Positions 25,090-33,410 of a DNA stretch of 64,000 nt are shown piece after piece; the stretch's first letter is position 1, and each line of letters opens with the position of its first letter. The position numbers and the translations under genes are program-made. The notes below the pieces were generated by a model. The model saw only the letters and a list, made by a program, of their open reading frames with translations, was not told the origin of the DNA and searched no databases. The stretch covers positions 382,001-446,000 of the forward strand of contig NZ_CP128650.1 in NCBI RefSeq assembly GCF_030644225.1. Reading direction: 5' to 3'. The stretch is from Selenomonas dianae (GTDB lineage: Bacteria; Bacillota; Negativicutes; Selenomonadales; Selenomonadaceae).

Positions 25090-25773
25090 TTGGCAAAGAA
25101 ATTTTATGCCGTGAAGCGCGGGCGCAAAACGGGCATCTTTACCGTCTGGGCGGAGTGCTCCGCGCAGGTGCAGGGCTTTCAGGGCGCGGTGTATAAGGGT
25201 TTTATGACCGAGGCGGAGGCGCGTGACTGGCTTGGCGGTGCGGGGAACTCGGCTGTGGTGAACACTGCAAAGTGTGGCACAGCAGCGAAAAAATCGTCCG
25301 CGCCGACCGTCGATGCTCCCGTTGACGCGGACTATATCATCCACACGGACGGCTCGTGTCTCCGCAATCCCGGCGGCGCAGGCGGCTGGGCTGCCGTTAT
25401 TGAGACAGTCGCAACGGGCGAGGTCAGAGAGCACAGCGGCGGCGATCCTGAAACGACGAACAACCGCATGGAACTGACGGCGGCACTTGAGGCGATGAAC
25501 GCTGTGCCGGAGGGGGCACGCGTCGCCCTCTATACGGACAGTCAGTATCTGAAGAACGCATTCACAAAGTTCTGGCTGCCCGCATGGAAGAAGCGCGGAT
25601 GGAAGAAGGCGGACGGCGAACCCGTGCTCAATCAGGATCTCTGGATACAGCTCGACGCAGCATTTGCTGCACGGCGCGTGCAGTTCCACTGGGTCAAGGG
25701 GCACGCGGGCAACCCGCGCAACGAACGCTGTGACGAGCTCGCGCGGAGCGAGGCGGAGAGATTCAATAGGTGA
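25090..25773 (+). CDS. rnhA: Ribonuclease HI with N-terminal hybrid-binding (viroplasmin-like) domain
   Basis: 227 residues. Residues 3-50 (KKFYAVKRGRKTGIFTVWAEC ... GFMTEAEARDWL) form the RNA-DNA hybrid-binding domain found in Firmicute and eukaryotic RNase H1. The catalytic domain runs from about 75: HTDGSCLRNPGG (first Asp), NNRMELTAALEAM (Glu), LYTDSQYLKNA (second Asp), and GHAGNPRNERCDELA with the His and last Asp. The start is TTG 25090 with AAAGGGG about 7 nt upstream. It is a single gene bracketed by the inverted repeat pair. Confidence 0.93.
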   Translation: MAKKFYAVKRGRKTGIFTVWAECSAQVQGFQGAVYKGFMTEAEARDWLGGAGNSAVVNTAKCGTAAKKSSAPTVDAPVDADYIIHTDGSCLRNPGGAGGWAAVIETVATGEVREHSGGDPETTNNRMELTAALEAMNAVPEGARVALYTDSQYLKNAFTKFWLPAWKKRGWKKADGEPVLNQDLWIQLDAAFAARRVQFHWVKGHAGNPRNERCDELARSEAERFNR

Positions 25774-25792
25774 TTTTTGTTTGTCTCGTGCA

Positions 25793-25949
25793 ATGTCCCA
25801 TGCGAACGCCTCGTTGCGCAAGTGATCGTGTACTTGTACGCTCAAATACCGGCGGACTTCTTAAACGCGCTTCGCTTGGACGAAAGAAATCCGCCGGGGC
25901 GTACCGCACACTTTCCTCACTTGCTCCACTAGGGTTCGCTTAGGGACAT
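25793..25949 (-). repeat. MITE-like palindromic repeat, copy 2 (downstream of rnhA, inverted)
   Basis: 157 bp with short terminal inverted repeats (ATGTCCC / GGGACAT). Its reverse complement follows copy 1 closely over about 150 bp, the first 30 positions from CCTAAGCG being almost identical. Together the copies form an inverted pair around rnhA. Confidence 0.75.
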
Positions 25950-26047
25950 CGCATCGATACGTCGCAACCTAAGCCTCCCTCTATGACGGAGGAGGGAGAC
26001 CGCTTGTGGTGGTGGAGGCATACAAAATCTACGAAAGGAGGGAATTC

Positions 26048-26815
26048 ATGCAGCGCATCTTCGAGGCGGTGGGACGCTTTGTCCTCACGCATCTTGCGAA
26101 CATCGGGCGCATCACACTTCTCTACGCCGAGACGGCGCGGCAGGTCACGCGGCGTCTGCGCGTGCGGAGCATCATCTACCAGATGGCGCATCTCGGTGCG
26201 GATTCCCTCCTCATTGTCGGGCTGACCCTCCTTTTCACAGGCATTGTGTTGACCCTCCAAATCGCACACGAGTTCATCCGCTACGGAGCGCAGAGCACCA
26301 TCGGCGCAGTCATCGCCATCGGCATCGGGCGCGAGCTCGGCCCCGTCCTCGTCGGTGTCGTCTGCGCGGGGCGCGTGGGCGCAGCGATTACGGCGGAGGT
26401 CTCCACGATGAAGGTCACGGAGCAGATCGACGCGCTGCGCGTTATGGCGGTCAGCCCCGTGAACTATCTCATCGTGCCGCGTATGCTCGCGTGCATGATC
26501 GTCGTTCCCGTCCTCACCGTATTTGGCGACGTGATCGGCGTTCTCGGCGGCTACCTCACGGCGGTGCACTACTCGGGCATATCGCCCTATACCTTCACAC
26601 ACTCCATCACGCAGTACGCAGCGATCTACGACATGACGGGCGGCCTCGTCAAGGCGATTTTCTTCGGCAATGTCATCGCCGTCCTTGGCTGTCACTACGG
26701 GCTGAACGCGCCGAGCGGCGCGGAGGGGGTCGGCAAGGCGACCATGCAGACCGTCGTTACATCCATCATCGTTATTTTTATTCTGAACGCCGTCTTGACA
26801 TTCTTCTTGTTCTGA
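26048..26815 (+). CDS. mlaE: MlaE-family lipid ABC transporter permease
   Basis: 255 residues with about five to six membrane helices. GRELGPVLVGVVCAGRVGAAITAEVSTMKVTEQIDAL is the hallmark cytoplasmic loop of MlaE/YrbE permeases (shown here only as identification; key residues are the GREL start and the EQIDAL end). It moves phospholipids between inner and outer membrane with MlaF and MlaD. ATG 26048 is fixed by AAGGAGG just upstream. It is first of three tightly packed genes. Confidence 0.93.
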   Translation: MQRIFEAVGRFVLTHLANIGRITLLYAETARQVTRRLRVRSIIYQMAHLGADSLLIVGLTLLFTGIVLTLQIAHEFIRYGAQSTIGAVIAIGIGRELGPVLVGVVCAGRVGAAITAEVSTMKVTEQIDALRVMAVSPVNYLIVPRMLACMIVVPVLTVFGDVIGVLGGYLTAVHYSGISPYTFTHSITQYAAIYDMTGGLVKAIFFGNVIAVLGCHYGLNAPSGAEGVGKATMQTVVTSIIVIFILNAVLTFFLF

Positions 26816-26824
26816 GGACACGCT

Positions 26825-27571
26825 ATGATACGACTGAACAACGTCAGAAAGTGTTTCGGGGACAAGGAAGCACTCAAGGGGATCAGCCTCACCATCGAAA
26901 AAGGGGAGACCATCGCCATCATCGGCGGTTCGGGCTCGGGCAAGTCCACCCTCCTGCGCCTGATGATCGGACTGGATCGCCCCACCTCTGGCGAGATCTA
27001 CCTCGGCGACGACAATATCACGGCGATGAGCGAGGACGCACTCGACCGCGTGCGCCTGCGCATGGGGATGGTATTCCAGTACTCTGCGCTCTTTGACTCT
27101 ATGAGTGTCGGGGAGAACGTCGCGTTCGGGCTGCGCGAGCATACCAATAAGGGTGAGGATGAGATTCGCCGCATCGTGGCGGAAAAACTTGCGCTTGTCG
27201 GACTGCCCGATGCAGCGGCGATGATGCCGCAGGAACTCTCGGGCGGGATGAAAAAACGCGTGGGGCTTGCGCGTGCGATTGCCACCGATCCCGAGATCAT
27301 CTTCTACGATGAACCAAGCTCGGGGCTCGACCCCATCATGACGGCAAAGATCGACGAACTGATTATTGATATGCAGCGGAAACTCGATGTGACCTCGATT
27401 GTCGTTACACATGACATGGTGAGTGCGAGCCGCATCGCCGACCGCATTGCCATGATTTACGAGGGGCAGCTTATCGCCGTCGATACGGCGGAGCGATTTC
27501 AGGATATTGAGGATGAGCGCGTACAGGCATTCTTCCGTACGCTGCACCATCGCAGGGAGGTTGGGGCATGA
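26825..27571 (+). CDS. mlaF: MlaF-family ATP-binding protein of lipid transporter
   Basis: 248 residues. The Walker A motif is GGSGSGKST (about 37-45), the Q-loop is in MGMVFQYSALFD, the ABC signature is LSGGMKKR, Walker B is EIIFYDEPSSGLDP, and the H-loop is VTHDM. It powers the MlaE permease on the cytoplasmic side. It starts 9 nt after mlaE and overlaps mlaD by 4 nt. MlaB- and MlaC-type genes are absent, giving a minimal mlaEFD set. Confidence 0.95.
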   Translation: MIRLNNVRKCFGDKEALKGISLTIEKGETIAIIGGSGSGKSTLLRLMIGLDRPTSGEIYLGDDNITAMSEDALDRVRLRMGMVFQYSALFDSMSVGENVAFGLREHTNKGEDEIRRIVAEKLALVGLPDAAAMMPQELSGGMKKRVGLARAIATDPEIIFYDEPSSGLDPIMTAKIDELIIDMQRKLDVTSIVVTHDMVSASRIADRIAMIYEGQLIAVDTAERFQDIEDERVQAFFRTLHHRREVGA

Positions 27572-28848
27572 GCGCAGAGGCAAAGGTTGGAGCGTTTACA
27601 CTCGGGGGCGTGGCACTCCTCATCGCCGTTGTCATGTTCTTCGGCGGGCTGCGCTTTGGCGGGAGTTCGGACTATATGCTCTACGCGGGATTTGGTCGCG
27701 CCGTCGGGCTGAACCCCGAGGCACAGGTTCTCCTCTCGGGCGTTCCCGTCGGACAGGTCGAGGAGATCGTGAGCGATGGACTGGGGGTCACGGTCTCCAT
27801 GCGCATTCGGGACGGCGTGAAGATCCCACGCGGTTCGTCCATCACGATTGGGCAGCCCGGCATTATGGGGGATAAATTCATCATCATCACCCCGGCGGCA
27901 AGTTCGGACTTTTATACGGGCGGCGACTACCTTTACGGCGAGAACGAGATGGGCATGGATACCATGTTCACCGAGCTGAACAAGATGATTATTCAGGTCG
28001 AGGCGATGCTCACATCCATCAACAACATTGTCGGCGCTCCCGGCTTCCAGACCTCGATGGTGCAGCTTGTCGTCAATATGGAGCAGATGACGGCACACCT
28101 CGACGGCCTGACCGCGACGTTGGAGCAGATGGCGAACGAGAACCGCAGCGACCTGCACGCCATGCTCGCGAACATGAACAATATGACGGGCAGCCTCGTG
28201 CAGACCACGGCAAGCGTCGAGCGCATCATGACGAATCTTGAAACCGTCGGCGCAGACCCGCAGACAGCAGAAAATCTCAGAAAGACACTTGAAAACATCA
28301 CTGCCTCCTCCGAGCGCATCCTGCGCATCGCCGAGGGCATCGAGGCAGTCGCGGGCGACCGAGAGACGCAGGAGGACGCACGCGCCCTCATTCACAACGC
28401 ACGCATGATGACGGACAAGGCGGGCGGACTTATGGGGCGGCTGCAGAACGTCAAGGTCACGCCGAAGGTGGACGCGATGTACAGCGGCAAGGCGGACGAC
28501 TGGCGCACGAACGTGAACCTCGATGTCGGCGAGAAACAGGGCATGTATGCGACATTCGGCGTGGACGACATTGGCGGCGGTGATAAATTTAATGCGCAGG
28601 TTGGTACACGCGGCACGTCCTTCGGCGCACGCGCAGGCGTCGTCGCGGGCGCGGCGGGGGTCGGCGTGGATGCCTACGCAGGTGAGAAATTCAAATTCTC
28701 TGCCGATGCCTACGATCCGAACGATGTCAGCGTACGTCTGCGTGCGCAGTACCAAGTGAAGGACGGCACATATCTCTTTGGCGAGTGGAACGATGTGAAC
28801 GACAGCACTCGCCGTGCGTTCTATACGGGCGTGCGACAGGAGTTTTGA
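27568..28848 (+). CDS. mlaD: MlaD-family MCE protein with predicted C-terminal outer-membrane barrel
   Basis: 426 residues. An N-terminal anchor (about 10-28) is followed by an MCE domain (about 35-112) with LSGVPVGQVEEI and the loop QPGIMGDKFIII. A long alpha-helical stretch (about 125-290) rich in Met, Asn and Glu is expected to form a tube. From about 295 the sequence turns into alternating amphipathic strands ending in YTGVRQEF, with a terminal Phe as in outer-membrane barrels. A MlaD that spans the periplasm and ends in a barrel has been described in the diderm Firmicute Veillonella. This protein fits that description and would carry phospholipids without MlaC or MlaA. Confidence 0.88.
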   Translation: MSAEAKVGAFTLGGVALLIAVVMFFGGLRFGGSSDYMLYAGFGRAVGLNPEAQVLLSGVPVGQVEEIVSDGLGVTVSMRIRDGVKIPRGSSITIGQPGIMGDKFIIITPAASSDFYTGGDYLYGENEMGMDTMFTELNKMIIQVEAMLTSINNIVGAPGFQTSMVQLVVNMEQMTAHLDGLTATLEQMANENRSDLHAMLANMNNMTGSLVQTTASVERIMTNLETVGADPQTAENLRKTLENITASSERILRIAEGIEAVAGDRETQEDARALIHNARMMTDKAGGLMGRLQNVKVTPKVDAMYSGKADDWRTNVNLDVGEKQGMYATFGVDDIGGGDKFNAQVGTRGTSFGARAGVVAGAAGVGVDAYAGEKFKFSADAYDPNDVSVRLRAQYQVKDGTYLFGEWNDVNDSTRRAFYTGVRQEF

Positions 28849-28865
28849 GACCCGATCAGTTTTGA

Positions 28866-28893
28866 TTGACGAGCAGTAGAATATATGTATAAT
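28866..28893 (+). promoter_or_regulatory. Promoter for the BrnT/BrnA pair
   Basis: TTGACG (28866-28871), 16-nt spacer, TATAAT (28888-28893), with a second TATAAT at 28893-28898. The likely start of transcription falls at or next to the ATG at 28900. Confidence 0.6.
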
Positions 28894-28899
28894 ATAATT

Positions 28900-29184
28900 A
28901 TGGATATACATTTTGCATGGGATGAAGAAAAGAACCGTTCCAATCAGAAGAAGCATGGCATTTCCTTTGAGGAAGCGGCGACCGTGTTCTATGATGATGA
29001 TGCTCTTCTCAAATACGACGAAGCACACTCTCTGGATGAAGAGCGGTTCGTTATGCTTGGAATGAGCAAAGCGAATCGTATGTTGGTTGTTTGTCACTGC
29101 TGCCGTATGGGAGGTGTGCTGCGTATCATATCTGCACGAAAGGCAACCCGAAGAGAGGAAAGTCAGTATTGGGAGCGTCTTTAG
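28900..29184 (+). CDS. brnT: BrnT-family toxin
   Basis: 94-residue protein of the BrnT ribonuclease toxin family (RelE-like fold), which cleaves RNA and is held in check by BrnA. FAWDEEKNRSNQKKHGISFE is the family's opening motif. HSLDEERFVMLGMS and LRIISARKATRREESQYWE follow, the last containing the conserved basic residues. A start at 28900 fits the family. An ATG at 28885 lies before or within the -10 box. No ribosome binding site is seen before 28900, and transcription may start at the ATG itself. BrnA follows 10 nt downstream. Confidence 0.88.
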   Translation: MDIHFAWDEEKNRSNQKKHGISFEEAATVFYDDDALLKYDEAHSLDEERFVMLGMSKANRMLVVCHCCRMGGVLRIISARKATRREESQYWERL

Positions 29185-29194
29185 GAGGGATACT

Positions 29195-29404
29195 ATGAAA
29201 GAAGAATACGATTTTTCGGATGCGATAAAAAATCCATATTCCAAACGTCTCAAAAAACAAATCACAATCAACATCAATGATGAAACCGTTGCGTACTTCA
29301 AGGCGCAGTCCGCAGAGGTCGGCATTCCTTATCAGACACTTATTAACTTGTATCTGTCCGACTGTGCGGCGCACGGCAGAAAACTGAATCTGTCATGGCA
29401 GTAA
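29195..29404 (+). CDS. brnA: BrnA-type antitoxin
   Basis: 69 residues. An N-terminal acidic part (EEYDFSDAIKNPYSK) leads to a ribbon-helix-helix DNA-binding domain: KQITININDETVAYFKAQSAE then VGIPYQTLINLYLSDC. This is the common BrnA layout. It neutralises BrnT and usually represses the operon. ATG 29195 is preceded by AGGAGG with 6 nt spacing, far stronger than the toxin's signal, consistent with antitoxin excess. Confidence 0.85.
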   Translation: MKEEYDFSDAIKNPYSKRLKKQITININDETVAYFKAQSAEVGIPYQTLINLYLSDCAAHGRKLNLSWQ

Positions 29405-29408
29405 AAAC

Positions 29409-29445
29409 AGCCTCATGAAACATCATCTTGTTTCATGAGGCTTTC
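29409..29445. terminator. Terminator after the toxin-antitoxin pair
   Basis: Perfect 13-bp stem (29409-29421 with 29430-29442) with an 8-nt loop and a short T-run. Confidence 0.8.
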
Positions 29446-29465
29446 GTATCTCTATAGATATATAG

Positions 29466-29490
29466 GCAGCGGTATCGCTGCTTTTTTATT
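29466..29490 (+). terminator. Second terminator reaching the end of the enoyl-CoA hydratase gene
   Basis: GCAGCG-GTAT-CGCTGC followed by TTTTTT. It functions on the plus strand. The T-tract overlaps the 3' end of the convergent gene. Confidence 0.75.
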
Positions 29491-30256
29491 GATTAAACTG
29501 GGGTTTTCGTCCCTCAAGGAATGCCGTCACCGCCTCGCGGTGGTCGGCAGACGCGCCCGCTCGTGCGAGGTTTTCCGCCTCCAGACGGCTGTACGCCATA
29601 TAGTCGCGGTAGAACACCTCATAGTAGAGCTGCTTTTGCATCGCGAGTGCGCCGAGCGGGCGGCGCAGGAGCTTCGCAGCAAAGGCGTGCGTCTCCTCCG
29701 CGAGCTTTCCATCGGGGGCGAGCCGCGTCGCAAGCCCCAGACGCAGCGCCTCCTCACCGTAGACGGGCGCACTCAGCGCCATGAGCTCAATCGTCCGCGC
29801 AAGCCCGACGATCTGTTTCAGATGATAGATACAGCCTGTATCACCGGGGAGCGCGACATTTGAGAATGCCGTGAGCAGACAACTTTTCTCCGTCATGATG
29901 CGGAAGTCCGCACCGAGTGCGATGCCGCAGCCCGCACCTGCCGCCGCACCGTTCACCATTGCAATCACGGGCTTCGAGCACTTGCGAAGAGAAAGCGATG
30001 CCTGTCCCGTCAGGATGGAGAGATCATAGCTGATGAAGTCGAACGATGCCATCTCCTTGATGTCGCCGCCGGCGGAGAAATTCTTGCCCGTGCCCGTAAT
30101 GATGAGAACCTTCACCGCATCGTCTGCGTCACAGTGCTCCACCGCAGCGATCAGATCGCGGAACATCGGCGCATTCAGCGCATTGTTCGAGGCGGGGCGG
30201 TCGATCGTGATCGTCGCAATGCCATCCTCGATATGCAGTTTAATATGTTCGTCCAT
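29486..30256 (-). CDS. Enoyl-CoA hydratase/isomerase family protein
   Basis: 256 residues of the crotonase fold. SAGGDIKEMASFD is the first oxyanion-hole segment (the usual AGADIKEM), and NGAAAGAGCGIALGADFRI is the second. ALPGDTGCIYHLKQIVG occupies the active-site helix, where the second catalytic Glu of hydratases is replaced by Asp or Gly-type residues, so isomerase or another crotonase activity is possible. The family acts on acyl-CoA thioesters. It is alone on the minus strand, so the pathway cannot be read from context. Confidence 0.85.
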   Translation of the reverse strand: MDEHIKLHIEDGIATITIDRPASNNALNAPMFRDLIAAVEHCDADDAVKVLIITGTGKNFSAGGDIKEMASFDFISYDLSILTGQASLSLRKCSKPVIAMVNGAAAGAGCGIALGADFRIMTEKSCLLTAFSNVALPGDTGCIYHLKQIVGLARTIELMALSAPVYGEEALRLGLATRLAPDGKLAEETHAFAAKLLRRPLGALAMQKQLYYEVFYRDYMAYSRLEAENLARAGASADHREAVTAFLEGRKPQFNQ

Positions 30257-30360
30257 GGGAGACCTCCTTAAAATAGTCTATTTGAAATTAACTGACGACT
30301 ATTCAAAAAATTATGCTTGTTGTTATGGTATCTCATTTCATATTGTCATGCAAGCACAAT

Positions 30361-30555
30361 TTATTTCTCAGCCACCACCTCGCTGTTGTCGATGGCGAAG
30401 TCGAGCAGGAGACCGATGAGTTCGTTGCGTGAGCGTCCCGTCTCGTCGGCAAGAGCATCCAGTCGATTGATAATATCTTCCCGCACGCGGATGGATAGGG
30501 TCTTATGCCCATCCTCTCCGCGTTTTCTTTTTGTAATGATGAGTTTCGCATTCAT
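30361..30555 (-). CDS. Small ribbon-helix-helix (CopG-like) protein
   Basis: 64 residues. KTLSIRVREDIINRLDALADETGRSRNELIGLLLDFAI matches the RHH pattern (identified by the beta strand TLSIRV and helix ETGRSRNELI). A GAGGTGAT site precedes the ATG at 30555. Such proteins are DNA-binding repressors or antitoxins. No toxin-like gene adjoins it, so it may be an orphan regulator. It lies upstream of, and divergent from, the flagellar genes. Confidence 0.75.
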   Translation of the reverse strand: MNAKLIITKRKRGEDGHKTLSIRVREDIINRLDALADETGRSRNELIGLLLDFAIDNSEVVAEK

Positions 30556-30680
30556 ACTATATCACCTCATCATTAGTTTATAGATGGGGCAATACAAAAT
30601 ATATGATTGATACATTGCTGTAAAACCTGTCAATATTTCATTTAAGTTGTGATATAAAATGAACGATATATTGTGTGTAA

Positions 30681-30704
30681 AAATATGTTATAAAATATGT
30701 TATA
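30681..30704 (+). repeat. Tandem 12-bp direct repeat upstream of the flagellar genes
   Basis: AAATATGTTATA occurs twice without spacer (30681-30692, 30693-30704). Both contain a possible -10 element. It is placed 19 nt before the first flagellar gene and may be an operator or a promoter element. No sigma-28 consensus is visible. Confidence 0.5.
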
Positions 30705-30722
30705 AAAGTAAAGGGTGAAACA

Positions 30723-31097
30723 ATGGAGATACATCCTGCTGTACAAGGGGGCGCCGAGCAGGGAAGCGCACGCGTCGGCAGGGGACAGGGAACGTCTCTA
30801 CCCAAGAATGTTTTCCAAGAGGTACTTGATGCGGCGGGCAGTCGCACAAAATTTTCCTCCCACGCAAAAACGCGCATCGAACAGCGCGGTGTCGATCTCA
30901 CGGCGGACGACATCACGCGTCTTGACGCAGCGGTTGACCGCATGGCGGAAAAGGGCGTGCGCGATGCGCTCGTCTATCTGAGCCGCGGGCTTGCGATGGT
31001 CGTCAGCGTGAAGAACCGCACCGTCATCACCGCGCTCGACGAGGCGAGTGCGAAGGAAAACATCTTTACGAATATTGACAGTGCTGCAATTTTATAG
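30723..31097 (+). CDS. Flagellar operon protein of the TIGR02530 type
   Basis: 124 residues, cytoplasmic. After a Gly-rich start (VQGGAEQGSARVGRGQG), the conserved part begins at FSSHAKTRIEQRGVDLTADDITRLDAAVDRMAEKG (key words: HAKTRIEQR and AEKG) and ends RGLAMVVSVKNRTVITAL-DEASAKENIFTNIDSAAI. This small protein is regularly encoded just before flgE in Firmicutes. Its role in hook assembly is unknown. An AAGGGTG site lies upstream. FlgE follows 25 nt later. Confidence 0.85.
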   Translation: MEIHPAVQGGAEQGSARVGRGQGTSLPKNVFQEVLDAAGSRTKFSSHAKTRIEQRGVDLTADDITRLDAAVDRMAEKGVRDALVYLSRGLAMVVSVKNRTVITALDEASAKENIFTNIDSAAIL

Positions 31098-31122
31098 GAA
31101 TGAATAAGGGAGAGATGCAACT

Positions 31123-33207
31123 ATGATGCGTTCGCTGTTCTCGGGGATTTCGGGGCTCAAAGGCCACCAGACCCGCATGGATGTCGTCGGACACAATATT
31201 TCGAATGTCAATACCACAGGCTTTAAGGCGAGCCGCGTGACCTTTGCCGATACGCTCTATCAGACCACATCCGGCTCCTCTGCGCCGCAGGGAAATCTGG
31301 GCGGCATCAATCCGAAACAGATCGGGCTTGGCGCGAATGTCGCCTCCATTGATACGGTCTTTGGGGATGCGAGCGTGCAGGGAACGGGCAAGAATACCGA
31401 TGTCGCGCTTGCGGGCAACGGGCTCTTCATGGTGAAGAATAACAGTGGTACCTACTATACGCGCAGCGGTGCATTCGAGTTCGATGCGAACGGCAACTAT
31501 GTCATGTCCGGCAACGGCTCCTTTGTGCAGGGCTGGATGGCACGCGAGAACGGCGAGCTGGTGACGACGGAGCAGCCCGGCAATATCACCATCAAGGCGG
31601 GCAAGAGTATGCAGCCGCAGATGACAACCTCTGCCACCTATCTGAACAATCTCAACGCCGATACGAAGGGCTATGAGATTGCGAGCATCGTCGCGAAGTT
31701 TGCCGATGGAACACAGAAGGCTCTCGGGACATATACGGAGAGTTCTGTTGGCGAGATGTCTCTTGGTGTGACAGGCACGACGAAACCGATTCCGTTGGAG
31801 GATGGTGTTGCAGATTATCCATTTAAAACAACAGATAAGGTTACACTCACGGGCATACCCGTGAAGGGAAAAGCGTTGTTTTCGACGACAGTTACCTCTG
31901 TTGAGACTAATGGAGCGAATGTCAAAGTGACCTATGAGGGGGATAAATCCTCTGTTTACGGAATTGTTGACAGCTCAGGGAATCCCATCTCCGTCACACA
32001 TACAACTGGAACGCATGCGATTGGTGATATATCTACAATTTCTGGAAAGATAGCAGCGGGAGGGGTAAAAACCTCAGGCTCAAACCCGGGAGAAACAGAA
32101 TTGACGCTTGCTACGGCAACAATAGGCGGACAAACGTTTACGAACGTGAAAATCACTGTTCCAAACCCTAAGAATTTTACATATGCAGATGGACAGACGG
32201 TGAACTTTTCACTAGTGAAGAAAAAAATAGAAGCTGACGCAGGCGCAAAAATCCATACGCCCAATACATATAGCGATGGTACGGTGCTGGATGCCAATGA
32301 AGCAACGGCGGGGGCACCCTTCACTGTTACGCAGAAGAATCAGCGTTATATCTATAAGGGGCGCGTTGATGGAAGTGAGGGGACGATTAAATCAGTCACG
32401 CGAAAATCAAAACAACCAACAGAAGTTACTCTCACCATGAAGGACGGGCAGGTTTTTACGGGCGCGGTCAACGGTGAGTACAAGGTCGGCGGAATGTACT
32501 ATCCGCCCTCGGTGACGACCTTCACCGTCTACGACAGCCTCGGCGGCGCGCACAGCGTTCCGCTGACCTTCCGCAAGACGGGTGCGAATGAGTGGGATAT
32601 GAGCCTCGGCGGCAGTGATACCTATACCTACAAGGAAAAGAACGGGATGGAGGTCACGGCGACCCTCACAAAGACGAAGCTCAAATTTGACCAGACAGGG
32701 CGCTATGTCAGCGGTGATGCGACCGTTTCCATGACCTATAAGCGCGAGGGCGAGGAGGAGCCGAAACCGCACAAGGTCACGGTCAGTCTCGGTGCGCTCA
32801 CGCAGTACAGCGGCAGCAGTACGATCAAGGCGGAGTCGGACGGCAATGCCGAGGGCGTTCTGAAAAGTGTCTCGATTGACAAGACGGGGACGATTACAGG
32901 CGTGTACTCGAACGGCAAGATCAAGGCAGAGGCGCAGCTCGCCGTCGCTCAGTTCAACAACCCGGCGGGACTGACGCGCGCCGGCGGGAACTTCTTCGAG
33001 ATCTCGAACAACTCCGGCGCGGCAAATGTCAAGACCGCGGCCGATCTCGGCTGCACGATTACCCCGTCGGCTCTGGAGATGTCCAACGTTGACATTGCCG
33101 ACCAGTTCTCCGACATGATCGTCACACAGCGCGGTTTCCAAGCGAACTCCAAGACCATCACCGTCGGCGACGAGATGCTCGAAACCCTCATCAACATGAA
33201 GCGGTAA
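31123..33207 (+). CDS. flgE: Flagellar hook protein FlgE
   Basis: 694 residues. The conserved N-terminal region SLFSGISGLKGHQTRMDVVG with HNISNVNTTGFK, and the C-terminal MSNVDIADQFSDMIVTQRGF ending in LETLINMKR, form the coiled-coil core of the hook rod family. The middle (about residues 200-430, nt 31730-32420) is AT-richer with different codon use, matching the surface-exposed, antigenically variable hook domains. FlgE polymerises outside the cell after export by the flagellar type III system. No other hook genes (flgD, fliK) adjoin, so the flagellar locus is split. AGGGAGAG precedes the two possible start codons. Confidence 0.95.
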   Translation: MMRSLFSGISGLKGHQTRMDVVGHNISNVNTTGFKASRVTFADTLYQTTSGSSAPQGNLGGINPKQIGLGANVASIDTVFGDASVQGTGKNTDVALAGNGLFMVKNNSGTYYTRSGAFEFDANGNYVMSGNGSFVQGWMARENGELVTTEQPGNITIKAGKSMQPQMTTSATYLNNLNADTKGYEIASIVAKFADGTQKALGTYTESSVGEMSLGVTGTTKPIPLEDGVADYPFKTTDKVTLTGIPVKGKALFSTTVTSVETNGANVKVTYEGDKSSVYGIVDSSGNPISVTHTTGTHAIGDISTISGKIAAGGVKTSGSNPGETELTLATATIGGQTFTNVKITVPNPKNFTYADGQTVNFSLVKKKIEADAGAKIHTPNTYSDGTVLDANEATAGAPFTVTQKNQRYIYKGRVDGSEGTIKSVTRKSKQPTEVTLTMKDGQVFTGAVNGEYKVGGMYYPPSVTTFTVYDSLGGAHSVPLTFRKTGANEWDMSLGGSDTYTYKEKNGMEVTATLTKTKLKFDQTGRYVSGDATVSMTYKREGEEEPKPHKVTVSLGALTQYSGSSTIKAESDGNAEGVLKSVSIDKTGTITGVYSNGKIKAEAQLAVAQFNNPAGLTRAGGNFFEISNNSGAANVKTAADLGCTITPSALEMSNVDIADQFSDMIVTQRGFQANSKTITVGDEMLETLINMKR

Positions 33208-33235
33208 GGAAGCAGAATCGCATACGATTTTGGAA

Positions 33236-33262
33236 AGGGCTGTCCTTAGGGGCGGCTCTTTT
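33236..33262 (+). terminator. Terminator after flgE
   Basis: AGGGCTGTCC pairs with GGGCGGCTCT (several G-U pairs), followed by TTTTC. Confidence 0.6.
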
Positions 33263-33410
33263 CTGCACCTAAGGATAAATTTATTTGAAAAAGACGGTCA
33301 CAGCTGATACAATGATAGAACCTGTCAATACAGTTCATACAGTTGATACGGACAGCTTTGGAGCAGCCCGCCGTTCGGGTGCATCCGTTACGGACGAGGA
33401 GGAAATGGTT

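Noticed and set aside
24870-25949. Complete insertion sequence around rnhA
   Set aside because: No transposase is encoded between or next to the repeats; rnhA is a housekeeping gene.
29486-30256. Specific assignment as a crotonase or butyrate pathway gene
   Set aside because: No other fatty acid or butyrate genes are nearby and the active-site helix is not the standard hydratase form.
33285-33410. TTG 33285 as start of the TolC protein
   Set aside because: An AAGGA is near, but the 42 extra residues would push the signal peptide inside, and AGGAGG gives a clear start at 33411.
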